DNA from: Anniella stebbinsi | Lineage: Eukaryota; Chordata; Lepidosauria; Squamata; Anniellidae | Reading direction: 5' to 3' | DNA: 64,000 nt | Assembly (NCBI GenBank): GCA_029215795.1 | Contig: JARDYH010000003.1 | Coordinates: forward strand, 66,472,109-66,536,108 | In this document: positions 21,837 through 34,056 of the stretch, piece by piece | Layout of the letters: each line of letters opens with the position of its first letter | Numbering within the stretch: position 1 is the first letter of the stretch | Notes under the pieces: model-generated | Database searches by the model: none | Seen by the model: only the letters and a program-made list of their open reading frames with translations | Told to the model about the DNA's origin: nothing | Position numbers and translations under genes: made by a program

Positions 21837-22571
21837 TTTGTCATTTTAATGCCCATTTTCTCTGTTTGGAGTGATCCTTTTGGAACTCTTCCCAATCCCT
21901 TCTTGGTTTTACTACCCTGAATAATTTGATGTCATCAACAAACATGGTCATCTCACTGCTCACTCCTAAATCTAGATAAGTTATAAACAAGCTAAAAAGT
22001 GAAGAACATCATGTTTTCCATCTTCCATTGTGAGCAGAATCCTACTTTCTGCTTTCTGTTCTTTAACCACTTCATAAAAGCTGCTTGTTCTTTAACCAAT
22101 GCCTGAAAGGAACTGTCTTCTTATCCCGTAACTGCTAGGTTTACCCAAGAACTTTTGGTGAGGGAGTTTGTTAATGGCATTTTGAAAGTCCAAATATGAT
22201 AACCCCATCTACACGTCTCTTGACAGTGTAGGATTTACCTTTGAAGAAAGCAACAAGGTATCCAGAAGAGATGTTGGTCTAATTGGCCGTTATTATCCTG
22301 GCTCCTCTCAGGATCCATTTTTTAAAATGGTTACATTGTCTACTTTCCAAGCCTCTCAAACAGAGACTAATGTTAGGGACAAGTTACATATTTTTGTTAG
22401 TAGACCAGAAGTTTCATATTTAAGAACAGTTGAGGAGCCACCACTGAAATGTTCCTTTACTTTGTACTTGCCAATCTGAAAATTCTTAATGGTGGGCAAG
22501 AATGCTCTAGTCCTGGGCAGGTTGTATGGGTGTAGGCAGTCCTTCACATAACGTGGATCCAAACTACTTAT

Positions 22572-22866
22572 GGCAAGTGTGGGGAACTTCAGTGGATTCA
22601 GGGGTCAATTCCCCCCTGGAAGCGACTGGGGGCTACATCCCTCCCCACCACCAAAATTGCCACTGCTAATTTTGCCACTTCAATTTCCTTTTAAAGCAAG
22701 TTGTGTGGAGAGCACACACACCTTGTTTTCAAGCAAAACAGCCCACTTTTGTGGACACCACCATGCTGCCACATTTCAGCCGTGGTGGGTGGACAGTGGG
22801 GGGGGGGCACAAAAAAGCCAAGGAGGCACAATGCAGCCATAGGCTGCATGTTGCCCACCCCTTATT
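22572..22866. mobile_element. Possible hAT-type MITE
   Basis: Begins GCAAGTGTGGGGAAC and ends GTTGCCCACCCCTTA, resembling the loosely inverted GGGG-AAC/GTT-CCCC ends of common vertebrate hAT MITEs. No target duplication found. A G-run lies at about 22799-22807. Confidence 0.35.
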
Positions 22867-23945
22867 TAGGATTTGGAGATCAAAACCAGCACTTTAAATT
22901 GAGCCCAGAAATGAAAAAGTAACCAATGCAACCTCTGCAGAATAGATGTAGTATGATCGGAATGACTGGCTTCCACAAGCATTCTGCAGCAGGTGAAGTT
23001 TTGGGTCTGTTACTATGTAGCTATACAGACTATGGAGATAACTAGGGTGGGTAGGTGTGTAAACAAAGTTGCAGCTTTGCAGCTGGTGAGTCAGCCAGCC
23101 TAAACTTCTCAAAGGCACTCTTGGCCACCAAAGCCTCCTGTACCATGTGGGTTTGCATCATTGGCACCAATGCCGAGGTGAGGAGGCTGAACCCAGGAGA
23201 AGGAGTTGGCCCGGACATAGCCTGATCAGTAGGGCAGCAAAGTAGCAGGACTAGATCCAGGATTATCGTTTCTGTTGTGAAGAGTACGTTTGTGTTGGGA
23301 AGAGAACTGAATGGGCTGCAAGGTGTGTTTGGGAGGAGAGTGAGTAACAGCTCAACAGAAAGGGCTAAGGAAATGTCTTGTAGAGAAGGATGAGTGGCAG
23401 TAATTGGGCTTATAGTTCTTCTCTGCCATAGAACAATGACTAGAAACTTGGAACATCTCTCTGACTTTTGTAGCACTTGTTTATCAGCAGCATCCCAGAT
23501 TTAATTTTAGTTTAAATATTGATAGGATGAAATATAGGGACTCCTCGTTGGAATTAAATAGCCCTGCAAGCAAAATGATTTTTCTGTAACTCACCCAAAT
23601 CAGTGCAACATTTGGCCTATAAAAGTAATTAATTAGAAGCATGCAAATGATCTCCACCACTTTTTCAATAGTGTATGAGAATAAATAAAGCATTGATTAA
23701 CTTTAATTGAGTGCTTTGCAAGATTCCTTCACACCAACATAAGAGGAAAGCATTTTGTATTTTCATAAGAGACAAAGATTTCCCATTTTGTCAAGAAATT
23801 TACTTGATATGAAGAGCTTTCTTGCCAATACCCTAGAAACTAGAATGCATTGGTTAAGTTTAAAATATTTTGAACTCTTGGCACAAATCTTTAAAATGGA
23901 GCACAAGAGACCAGAGACAGATTCAGGTATCTTTCGCCCTCTATC
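22867..23945. other. Undistinguished stretch
   Basis: Open frames of up to 144 codons (minus strand, 23042-23476) show no motif I can name. No repeat recognised. Confidence 0.35.
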
Positions 23946-24022
23946 TCAGCCTTCCCCAACCCAATGCCTTCCAGGTGTGTTGGGTGTGGACTACAACGCC
24001 AATAATCTCCAACCAGCATGGA
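23946..24022. mobile_element. Half of an AGCCTTCCCC-type hAT MITE
   Basis: CTCAGCCTTCCCCAACC followed by TGGACTACAACGCC matches the left half of the element seen whole at 1846-1982. The right half is missing. Confidence 0.55.
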
Positions 24023-24352
24023 CAATGCAAGAGGGTAAAGTTGCTTATATTTCAGCCTACCTGTTTTCTTGAATCTTGCAGGATAATCATGTCAGTTGAT
24101 ACAATGGAAAGATTACAGGACTGTCCTTAGCTCCAACAAGTGATGAGAGGTGGTTGCATGGGAACTTGTGCTGCAGTGGTAGAAAGAAGGAACCTTACAA
24201 TTGTTTTGGGGCATGATGTTTTGCTGCACAAGGACTGACCTACTGATGTTACATGGAACGGAGGGAGGGAGGGAGCACTTCTGAGGAGCTTTGTTTTGGC
24301 AATGGAGGGACCATGCTCTTATGGGCATATGAAACAGAGGTAGGGTTGGCAT

Positions 24353-24600
24353 TAGGGATGTTGGAAAACTCCATAAAGCAACGAAATCCACAATGCAACT
24401 AAAAGAGTTTGTATTTTTTATGAATTCAACTCCTGGATACCACAGCAGACCAACTTGTAATGGAATGTGGAAGAGCTACCGACCTTTGCAAATACTTGTC
24501 ACATCCATAAGGGATGGATGAATCAGTCTATTTCTTATCCATGTCAGTTTTGCAAGTATTCAATCATAGGTCTGTTCCATCCAATTTCTGCACCAGTCTG
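24353..24600. mobile_element. hAT-B left-end fragment
   Basis: Begins TAGGGATGTTGGAAAAC and contains GGATACCACAGCAGACC, paralleling GGATTCCACAGCAGACC in the 5442 copy. No right terminus is identified, so the boundary is approximate. Confidence 0.4.
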
Positions 24601-26267
24601 CAATTTTTAAAGAAAGCATGAGTATTCGTATTTATTTTTGGATGTGACATTCCTTAATATATGCATCTTGGGTTGGATCCAGATTTACGCTATATCAACT
24701 GTGTTCACAGAGGTGGACCTCACTACCCTTCTCCCCACGGCATCCCTCCAACTTCCTGAAAGACATCCTGCTGAATGGGGTGAGCTGTGGTGTGGAGGAA
24801 CCTTCCTTCCATGGAAGGTCCATTTATCCACTGGAAGGATACTCTGGATCCAATCCCCTAGTATGAAACTTTCCCCAATACATGCATTTTAATGCTACTT
24901 TTGAGCTGAAAACTGCATTGCAAAATTGGAAGAAGTGGGTAGTCCAAAAGATAATTGTGTTGTGATCTGGATATTAGTCCAGGAAGTGCCAATTAATTTG
25001 TTCAACTAAAAATATGGGCCAAACAAAGTTCTCCTCCATCTCTACATTAGCCACCATTCGATGACTGTCCTTTCTCCATTGCCAGAAATTGTGGCTTCTT
25101 TGGGTCCAAAGGCCCCATTATGCTCATGGAAGAACCTCTTCCTTGAGTGGATGACTCTTTCTGTAAGCAGAAGGAAACCTTTGGATCCAACTTTAGAACA
25201 ATTTGGCAGGTGAAGTTCAGATAGTGCTATCAGGGATCCTGAGCCAACCTGGCATAAGGTTGCTAACCATCACATGGTTGACTTTCAAGAACCTTATGGT
25301 GGGTTGCCAATCTTCTGGCAGTAGTTGTTTGGTACATATATTGTATTTTGGTCCATAAATGTACATTTAATCATGTTGTCCTAGTCTGAAAGGGTCTTGC
25401 AAAATAAACTGACTTGTATGTGTTGCTACTCTGCATATAAAGTGATGTGTGTCAGCTTCTGCATTACTTTGATGGTCTAAGTTGCTGCATTCCTCTGACA
25501 GCTACAGAGCAATCTTGAGATAATAACTTCAAAAGAATGACTATCTCAAATATACTTCTGATGTTTATACTTCAAAACAGAATTCAGAAGCACCGCTGTG
25601 CTGAAAAACTGCCTAAGTTACATAGACTCAGAGAATAAGGTTATCTTCATCTTAGCACCTGGGAACCTTCAGGGCTTGGCAGTTGAAAAGAATAGTTGCA
25701 TGCGTGTTACAAATACAACAGTGTTGCATCTTGAAAAATAAATTAATGTGTGAAGAAGAAACACTCTATACTTGTAACTACAAAATATGCAAAAGTCCAG
25801 TCTTTAAAACTGTAATTGCCCTTTGGCTGCGTAAGGCAGTATGTTTGTGTGCAATACCTTGACTTTGTGATTTTCCTTGAGAATCATCTATTGTGTGGGA
25901 ATAATCAATATAATGTCACCTTATGACCAGGCAGCTTTAGTCATTTTACTGAAGTCTGCCCAGAATGCCTTTTTTTCTAGAAACTTAAAGATGGTTCTTA
26001 CATTTTTGAATTGTGTAAAATAATTTAAAATGTAAAAGAATGTATATCTTAATTAATTTCCATAGGCTGAGAGTAGCTTAAAATCAATTTCTCTTGATGT
26101 TTCCATTTGTCCTTGCTCAATCCCTGCATATCTCTTTTGCGTTCCTAAGGGACATTTTGAAACTTTTTTTTTTTAAAAAAAGAACACAGAAAATGCAATG
26201 TTATTCATGTCTACTCTGAAGTGAGTTCCTTATGTTCAGTGGTATACAGACTCAATATTCAGTCTGT
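24601..26267. other. Undistinguished stretch
   Basis: No gene or repeat family recognised on either strand. Confidence 0.4.
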
Positions 26268-26400
26268 ATACCAGGACTGATGATCCAGTGACGCTCCCGA
26301 TATAGTTGGAGCACAACTCTCATCATCCCTGATCATTGGCCCTGCTGGCTGGGACTGATGGGACTTGGATTCCAACAATGTCTAGAGGGCCACAGGTTCC
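26268..26400. mobile_element. Degraded AGCCTTCCCC-type hAT MITE
   Basis: ACAACTCTCATCATCCCTGA and GCTGGCTGGGACTGATGGGA are the diagnostic inner blocks of the family. Termini are eroded. Confidence 0.5.
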
Positions 26401-27221
26401 TCACTTGTAAGGGATTTCAGCCCAAGAAGGTTTATCTGCACAGGGGACTTCCTCCCAATACAAAAACAGTCCTCAATTTATTACACCCTTTCCTCCCTAG
26501 ACTTCCCCACATCTCTGAGCTCACTTAATTCTTACCCTGTCGTTTGTTCAACTACATTGATATTCTCTAAAGTTGTGAATGTCAGTCTACAACGGGTAAA
26601 TATTGCATTTCTGTAGATGTTATGTAAACAATTCTAAGCAAGTTCTTAGCCATTTTTATAGAACAGATAAATCAATATTTCAGTGGCTCAAGGGCATGTC
26701 GTACAAAGTCTGGATTTACTGACTATCTTGTGTTCAATAATTTATCCTAGAGATAGGCAAAGCCTCCTTGGCTCAAATTGGAAATGGTTTGGCAATGCTA
26801 AGTAGAATCTGTGATTTTTTAAAAACAAATTCCTTTTTTGAGCATTCAAAATCCATTAATAATTATTACAAACCTATGAATCCCTCCTGGGATTCATATG
26901 CCTCTTGGAATTGAGTTAGGGAGCTAAGAAAAAGGTAACGTGTTCTTAGGCAACCTTTTCTTCCTTGGTACTTCCTGTGTGATGATATGGTTAGTACATT
27001 TAGTGCTGTCATTGTAGGGTTGATCCTTTTTAGATAGGCAACCCAACCCAACAAGAGCTGTCCAACATCATGTGCATACCGTAGCTCTAAGCCAATCACA
27101 GCTTCCCCATCCCATGCCCTCAACCTTTTCACATCTCTCTCTACTCTGTGCCATGTCTCTGAACCACTTCAGACAATGATGATTGATGCTCTGAGCATTA
27201 CATTGCTGACTCATCATTGAG
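26401..27221. other. Undistinguished stretch
   Basis: No recognised gene or repeat. Confidence 0.35.
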
Positions 27222-28306
27222 TGACAATAATAATAATAATAATAATAATATTTATTTATAACCCGCCTCTCCCTACGGATCGAGGCGGGGAACACAATAC
27301 ACATACAAGCATGACAAAGTAAAAAAAAAAATTAAACAAGAGAAACACATCATTAAAACATTTAAAATTCATCCGGATAGGCCTGCCGGAAAAGAACAGT
27401 CTTCACGACTCTCTTGAATTCGTGAAGACTGTCAGTTTGTCTAACCTCCTCCGGCAGACCATTCCATAGTCTGGGAGCCATAGAAGAGAAGGTCCTCTGG
27501 GTAACACTCACCAGCCTAGTTCTGGCTGGCTTGAGTATGTTCTTCCCAGAGGACCTAAGAGTGCGGGGCGGATTGTATGGGAGAAGGCGATCCCGTAGGT
27601 AGCCTGGGCCCAAACCATGTAGGGCTTTAAAGGTAATAACCAACACTTTATACTTCACCCGGAAACTGACCGGCAGCCAGTGAAGTGATTTTAAAACTGG
27701 TGTAATGTGGTCACCCCTAGTTGTACCGGTGACCAACCTGGCTGCCATATTTTGAACAAGTTGAAGTTTCCGGACTAGGCACAAAGGTAGCCCTATGTAC
27801 AGCGCATTGCAAAAGTCAAGCCTCGAAGTTACCAGTGCGTGCACTACCGTCTTTAGGTCTTCCAACTCTAGGAAGGGGCGCAGCTGGCGTATCAGCCGAA
27901 GCTGATAGTAGGCACTCCTGGCCGTCGCATCAATCTGAGCTGTCATCTGGAGTGACGGATCCAGGAGTACCCCCAAGCTGCGAACACAGTCTTTCAGGGG
28001 GAGTGTAACCCCATCCAGAACTTGTTGACACACCTCCAAACCCAGGTTGGGGCCTTTGACAGCAAGCACCTCCGTCTTGTCTGGATTCAGCTTCAGTTTG
28101 TTTTTCCTCATCCAGCCCATTACCGCCTCCAAGCATTCGTTCAGAGGAGACACACTATCCTTAGCTGACGATGTTGTTGAAGGCATAGAGAAATATATTT
28201 GGGTGTCATCAGCATATTGATAGCACCCCGCCCCATGCCTCCGGATGATCTCTCCCAGCGGTTTCATGTAAATGTTAAACAGCATTGGGGAAAGGATGGC
28301 ACCTTA
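27222..28306 (-). mobile_element. 5'-truncated L2/CR1-clade LINE with open RT C-terminus
   Basis: On the minus strand, 307 codons are open from 28285 to 27362. The frame begins within the RT palm (MLFNIYMKPLGEII), keeps the YADD active site (residues 24-27), and continues through the thumb (NKLKLNPDKTEV, then SLGVLLD). The C-terminal region has SRLDFCNALYIGLP, LQLVQNMAARLVTG, HITPVLKSLHWLPV and the end FRQAYPDEF. The 3' UTR carries the hairpin-like CCCGCCTC/GAGGCGGG motif and an AAT-rich tail at 27225-27252. The endonuclease and N-terminal RT are missing. The absence of stops points to a relatively recent insertion. It cannot mobilise itself. Confidence 0.9.
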
Positions 28307-30239
28307 TAATATCCTAAACTGATAATGACAGTGTGGTGATCTTGGTGCCCCTTTCTGGCTACCAATTTGCTTGATGCCTCGAAAAGCCACAACCACAAAT
28401 TCCACCAGTAGCACCAATTTCGTGGGCAGCTCAGTTTGGGGGGGGGGGGAAACACCTGGTCATTTTTAAAGACTGAATATCACTGGAGCATTTTTTGAAA
28501 ACTTTGGTATAAATATTTTAGAATATGGTATTCTGATTTATTCTTTTCAAACAAAGCATTCCTGGCTAGTGCAATCTGCTAGAAATATACGAATGAGAAA
28601 TGGATGGTCCAAATACCCTCTAACTCTATTATTGACAAATTTCAATTACTGTCTGACTGTTTCTGTTCTGGCAAGCCCCTGAAAAGAACAAAGGTAGAGA
28701 ACAAAATAGTCATTTTATTGCACCATAGGACTATCTTTAAATATTACTTTGTAGCACACTATAAATATGTATGGAGTAATAATTGTGTAGAGGGATCATA
28801 CCTCTTTGAATCAGAATAAACAATTTCCCAGAAGCATAGAATGAAAATGCATGTAACTCCTCATGTTCTCTCTGTACAGCATTAGGTTACATTCCTCCAA
28901 AGTCTTTCTCGGAATCTAGGACTATAGATCTTTTGCTGTCATTCCAGCTAGGGTGGCTTGGTAGGTAATCAAAATGTTTTTACATTTTTTTAGGCAGTTG
29001 AGTTGACTAAAAGAAAGAAACAAACAAACAAGGGAACCCTCCTTATGAAATGCTCCAAATGGGATGGAGCCATGCTTGAACATAACACATTTCAACTCAC
29101 AACCATGTTGTAATGTGGTAAGAAAGAACCTTTCCTGAGTGCTTGTTGTGAGAGGGGAAAGAATGGGTTATTGTTACCTTAAGAGTCATAGCAGATCATG
29201 TGCCAGGGGAAAACCAGTATTGAGGGGTAGATGAAAGAAAGCCATCTTTCAGCATCTATGACAGGAATGCATAATGAAGGCCATTTGAATTTTATTTTAC
29301 CCATCTACGCAGCAGTGTGGAAATCCCTGTGGGATTGTATATTAAGGCTTCATTTTTGTTCTGTGCTTTGGAATATATAATTTGTAAAGAAGGAAAAAGA
29401 AAAAAAATCAGTTCATTTGAGTTCTATGTGTGAATTCATTTAAAGAAGGGACTGATTCCTGGGCTGGAACCAGAAAACTCAGATGTGGAGACTGGGAACT
29501 AACCAAGGGAGCGATTGTTGAGTAAGAATGCTTAAACCCCAGCTTCTGGGTGCACAAATCTGAGTAAAAGACAAAACAAAATGAAATTCTTGTACATCCC
29601 AACCTCCAGATAAATATTTGAGCTGTCCACAACCTTGATCTGTCCCTGAGACAATTTTCCATTCAGTAATCGTCACCCATGCCAAAGAAAAAAGAGAACA
29701 TTTTATCCAAATAGCAAATGTTGGGCACTTTAAAGCCAGTTAGATGGTTCATAGTGTGTGTGGTACATTGCTACTTGACCCCTGAGTACCTTTTGCTCAC
29801 TTTTCATAACACATACACCATACATTTTTCTGCTAATACTGGAGGATAAGCTGGCTCCTGATGTTTTTACTTCCCTAATAAATTAAAAACAAGATGAAGG
29901 AAAATGTTATTTGTATCCAGTAAAAAAGAGGCCAGAATTTTCCCATTGATTTCGCTTCCATAGTAACTGTACACTTTTCAATCCCTGCGTAGGAATGGAC
30001 TCCTGCAGAGCCCGATTTTACATGAAGAATATTGGTTTTTTTTTAAAAAAATGATGGTATCATTTTTTTACATGACTGTAGGACCAATTGGCATACAAGA
30101 TACTCCTCTGCATAATTCTGCACACATAGGAAAATACACCGTAATTTAATAATAATTTCCCCTTTTTTATTTGTCATCTGGTAACAAGAACTCCTTTTAT
30201 ATAATGTCACTACCACTGCCAATAGTTTATCTTTTTGGC
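28307..30239. other. Undistinguished stretch
   Basis: AT-rich, with a G-run at 28438-28449. No gene or repeat family recognised. Confidence 0.4.
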
Positions 30240-30280
30240 ATATATATATATATATATATATAGTGTGTGTGTGTGTGTGT
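30240..30280. repeat. (TA)n(GT)n compound microsatellite
   Basis: TA dinucleotides to about 30262, then GT dinucleotides. Confidence 0.95.
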
Positions 30281-31056
30281 TATGTAGCATTGTTTCATAA
30301 AAAATATATTCTACACTTCAATACATTATCTGAAAAATCATCATCATCTTTCTCTTTATAAGGGGCACAATATCAGTGTTCACTCCAGGGAAGGAATTTT
30401 GTGATGTGCGCCCTGAGGCCTATTTTATTCTCAGCAGTATTCTGAATATGAGGCATGATAATATTTAGTTTCCTCTCTTCCACAGTGCCTGTAGGGATTT
30501 CCTTTTAATTGATGTTATGGGTGTTCCATTTCTTTTTGTGAAAAAGGTGCATATCTTCTGGGATCATTATTCCCCCCACCCCCCCATTATACATACAGTT
30601 CCTGTTTGGTACCCAGTGTAGACTTTTAGAATTGAACACCCAGTGTGCGTCCTGTCATATTAAATTATCTTTGTGGAAGTGGAGGGTGAGAAATAACGAC
30701 GCAACACAAGTATATGGATTTAAAATATGGGCCACATTTATTAAAGATTCTGCAAAGGGGTAAAATTCCTAAGCGGGCATCTCACACTTGGCCATAAGGC
30801 CATCCCTAGGATCGGGCAACCCATTCTTACAGCTCGCCACCTCATGGGTTCCCCAGTTGGGGTAGGGAGGCCTTCCGATGTCACCGCCCACGTGCCGCAC
30901 AGCTCTGAGGGGGTGAGGAGGGTTGGCCTCAAAGGTAAACCTTCTGCCCGCTGGCTGGTGCCGCAAGACTCCCAGCCATAGGCTTCAGGCACTACCCATC
31001 ACCACCAATGGTGCCTGAGAATGCTCACCAATATTCCCCTCTCGAGATGCCTGCAC

Positions 31057-31305
31057 CTAACCGCCACAGGGGGTGACAAGCATCTGCTTAGTTGCTCCCC
31101 CCCACCTACGTAAAATTGCTTCAAGCAAACCCCTCTGCAGATCCAATAGAAGTAAAACATTACCAGCCTCAGACAGGTGTGCACCATCCTGCCTATGCAG
31201 CTCCCTCCGGCTCTGTACGATCAAGGGGTGTGTTATGCTAATATCTTCATGTTTAATTAACTCCCTAGAGATCTCCAAGTTCATTTTCCTTCTGGCACGC
31301 TCCAT
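31057..31305 (-). pseudogene. SGNH-hydrolase-like C-terminal segment of the Ngaro element
   Basis: An 82-codon frame containing QDGAHLSEAGN, the DGxHLSExG block that carries the catalytic Asp and His of SGNH/GDSL hydrolases. It is preceded by a basic RRKMNLEISREL stretch. It follows the recombinase segment. In Ngaro-like elements such a domain commonly follows the YR; its role there is unclear. It is broken off from its N-terminal part. Confidence 0.6.
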
Positions 31306-31428
31306 AGTGAGGGGATCTCTACCCTCTCTCTATTTCATCCTGGGAAGCACACAGGACCAAATAATCCAGACTCCAGGCCAACGTAGCCGCATTCTCTGAA
31401 AATCGGCACTTGTTTGCAACACAAGGGC

Positions 31429-31865
31429 TTAGCCCTTCAACAGGCCAAGATCATCGCCCCCAAGGCAGATGACCAGATGTGCAGGGGGGGCTGTAATGCC
31501 AGCTTCCGAGACAACGTGGGGATGAGATTCTCCCACCTCATACCACAACTGCCAAGTCACTGGATGGAAGTATGTCGGCTCAGCCCCAGCTGAGACCCAA
31601 AATTGGACCTGGATGCCCTTCTGCTGGCCCAGAATAATATACTGTAGCCACAAATGACCACATGCACCATGCTGTGCCTGCAACGGAGATCTAGAATTAA
31701 ACATGAAATGGTTAAGCGTACACACCGTAAACTTGTCTGGGAAATTCCCACACATATGTCTTGAAGGCCGGGAAGCACCATTCACCCACCGCTTGATTTG
31801 GGCTAGGGAGAAACCGGCTGCCACCACAGTGGATGCAGCTCCAATATGAAAATTAGCTTGCAAAA
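31429..31865 (-). pseudogene. Tyrosine-recombinase C-terminus followed by SGNH-like start
   Basis: A 144-codon frame opens with FHIGAASTVVAAGFSLAQIKRW, the C-terminal YR core. The catalytic Arg of the usual H-x-x-R motif reads His. The catalytic-Tyr block (AFKTYVWEFP) is found in a neighbouring frame (about 31750-31780), indicating a frameshift. The distal part has CLGGDDLG, matching the LGGNDLG block of SGNH hydrolases. Inactive. Confidence 0.65.
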
Positions 31866-31899
31866 CTGCACCTTACATAAGCCTAAAGCTTGCAGAGCC

Positions 31900-32242
31900 C
31901 ATTTTGGTACTGACCAGAACTGGTATTTTGACACACACAGGAAAAATTCCAAGAAGGTAAGGTCCCTACAAAGACCTAAGGATGACCAAATCTCGGGCCA
32001 CGGTTCAGCGCACCATAGGTCTGGCCAAATTACTCCGAAACCCCACAGCCAGATGCTTCCGAACAGACTTGCCACTCTGCCTCCAGCAGTAAATACCGCT
32101 GCCAGAACAAGACGCCGTTAAAGCGCTGCGAGAAGTCTAGCCAAACCTTAATGTCTGCCCGCATGCGTGCAATTACATGAACCTGGTGATGAGGGGAACG
32201 GAGGCCTGACATAGCGTCGTGGAAGTGACGTAGGAAGGCCAA
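31900..32242 (-). pseudogene. RNase H segment of the Ngaro/DIRS element
   Basis: Two overlapping frames contain SPHHQVHVIARMRADIKVWL, then FGV and WCAEPWP, then LCRDLTFLEFF. These blocks match the RNase H region of DIRS-like retroelements. It is joined abruptly to the YR C-terminus at about 31865, so most of the recombinase has been deleted. Confidence 0.65.
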
Positions 32243-32347
32243 ACCTGGTGCAAAGACTCAGCCTGCAAAATTTTAATGGCCAACCAACTCCTGAAACTGT
32301 CATAAAGACAAGTCTTTTTCGTGTGACTTGGCTAATAACCTTTTTCC

Positions 32348-33008
32348 TCAAGGAGCCAATTTATTTTGTGGTAAGCGGCAACATTGCTGAGCGAAATCAA
32401 GTTTGATTCCCAGAAACTTGATCATGGAACATGGACCCTCCTTAAAAGAAAATCCTAGCAGATTAAAGTCTGCCAGATTGCTGGGCAATAAGTGGAACGC
32501 TGCCTTAAAGTCACACTTGCCCATCAATGCTCCTTGCCCATTCCTACAAACTATTTCTACAGCAGAGTCAAACGAGGCGTATTTCACCGAGCTAAGCTGC
32601 TCAGGTATATCGTCATTGACTGATATCCCTCTGGGAAATGATAGGTTATGGATTGACCTATATACCCCCTGAGCTTTTTAGGCACTACACCTAATGGGAA
32701 GGCCTAGGATCGGGACACAATACCTTTCCTACTGCTACTTCCTTTGGAATTATTTCCCGCACCAGGTATTCCATCAATAAGACAGATCTCTGATTGCGGG
32801 AAATTGAAGTTGTCCTGTCACCCTGAAAGGGAATACAAAAACCATCTGAAAAGCCCAAATCTAGGTAGGCTGCCTCCTGGCGCTTCCAATAATGAGCCGG
32901 TAACTGACTGAGTGGCTTGATTTTGATTGGTCTGGGGCTCTTTGGGAGGACACTGTTGACCTCCCTGTCTCTTGAGCACGTGACTATCACTGCTTGTACC
33001 CCTGCCAC
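32348..33008 (-). pseudogene. Reverse-transcriptase fragments of the Ngaro/DIRS element
   Basis: The upstream frame (33008-32691) carries LGFSDGFCIPFQGDR and VREIIPKEVAVGKVLCP, the N-terminal RT region of DIRS-like elements. The downstream frame (32587-32348) has GALMGKCDFKAAFHLLP, the first catalytic-Asp block, and LLGFSF. It then jumps directly to IKFLGIKLDF, skipping the central YxDD block. The catalytic core is therefore deleted, not merely mutated. Confidence 0.7.
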
Positions 33009-33041
33009 TCCTATTTCTTGGGCAAAATTATCAATGATTTC

Positions 33042-33930
33042 CTATCCTGGCCGAAGAGGCTGAGTCCAGGAAGACTCCGCAGGCCCCTGCCCAACGACTG
33101 CACATACGGTCTCAGCCGAAGCCGACTGCTGGCTCATTGCACCAGAATTACTAGGCATATCTGCAGTACTCTGTCCAGCTGCGGTAGCACTTACTCGTAC
33201 CACTCCTGCCCTGTCAGTTAGCACATTAAGAGACACTGCAGGGGTAGCTGGGGTGGCCACAGCTGTCCCACTAACCACTGCTTGTGATGCAACACCCATA
33301 AGAAGAACCTCCCGCTGGGGAGTCACTGGCGATGAGTGTTGTGTTCCTGTAGATGTGGCATCTCCTGAGCGTGAGGGTGTCCAACCCGTTCCCAAACCAT
33401 GGGAACCATCCCCATAGATGAGGAAAAGCTCCTGCTGGCTGAGAAGGAGCTGGTGTCATGCTTGTGGTTGACTCACCTTGCCCCACTGGCTGTTGGGCTG
33501 CCCTGTGTAGGATTGTACCTTGAGTTGGAGCTGGCATACTGTCCTCGCTCTGCTCTGGCGGCAACGTGGACGGTGTAACTGCTACCCTCTGTAGTTCTGT
33601 CGTTTGCTGCGCGGTACTGTCCCGCGTGCTGCTCTCCCTGGAATCTAGTCTACTTGAAAGACATAACACTAAGTCATCTTGTCTTTGCTTTTTAGTGTGA
33701 CGGCACTTAGCGCTTGACATGCTATGCTTAACTGGGGGTTGAGGCAGCATGGAAAAGCCCTTATCCTTTTCCATTGCCTCCGTACGCATAAGTAACACAG
33801 CAGTTTGGGGGTTCATCTCTTCATCTGACGAGGGCTCACTCATCTTCCTATTTCATTTGGGAGGCCGAGGGGATTTTCCTTTGCCCTTTTTACCCCTTAA
33901 TCCTTTCTTTGGTGGCATAATGGCGTCCTG
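33042..33930 (-). pseudogene. ORF1 (gag-like) of the Ngaro/DIRS element
   Basis: Starts at MPPKKGLRGKKGKGKSPRPP (33920), meets a stop, then resumes at MSEPSSDEEMNPQ (33843) for 190 codons. It is Ser/Thr/Pro/Gln-rich with a basic N-terminus, as in ORF1 proteins of DIRS and Ngaro elements. A frameshift near 33390 moves the continuation to another frame (33395-33042). Assignment rests on position and composition, as no conserved gag domain is visible. Confidence 0.5.
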
Positions 33931-34056
33931 TAGGGACTATGAGCAATACATAACTGGTAAGCTGCTACAAGCAACTGGTCTTGCTAACTAAAGAGAATTA
34001 TAAAATACAATGTTAGGGATGGGATTTCTGCTGCATGGAGCTTTCTTTACTTGTGT

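Larger units (their letters stand above)
20540..22460 (-). mobile_element. CR1/L3-type LINE relic (3' region)
   Basis: Long antisense match to the 3' part of CR1/L3-like elements. Recognisable blocks include CACAATGGCC...GCAGGACATGA near the 3' end, TCACCACATCTTCTGATAG, TGATTCTTAGCATGACATTTG, and AATTTGATGTCATCAACAAA near 21924. Most is 3' untranslated-type sequence and no RT frame survives. Two MITEs of one family (20577-20810 and 21603-21836) interrupt it. The 5' boundary is uncertain. Confidence 0.7.
30680..34010 (-). mobile_element. Ngaro/DIRS-type tyrosine-recombinase retroelement, degraded
   Basis: On the minus strand the coding order is ORF1-like, RT, RNase H, tyrosine recombinase (YR), then an SGNH-hydrolase-like region. 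That order fits vertebrate Ngaro-like elements, which integrate with a YR instead of an integrase. The RT lacks its catalytic core through an internal deletion, and most of the YR is also lost. The 3' end carries AATAAA near 30736-30744. Several frameshifts and stops are present. A CpG-rich block at 34800-35530 could be its 5' terminal region, separated by a SINE and a 5S-derived fragment; this is inference. Confidence 0.75.

Noticed and set aside
23042..23476. 144-codon minus-strand frame as a gene
   Set aside because: No domain, start context or neighbouring exon; consistent with chance.
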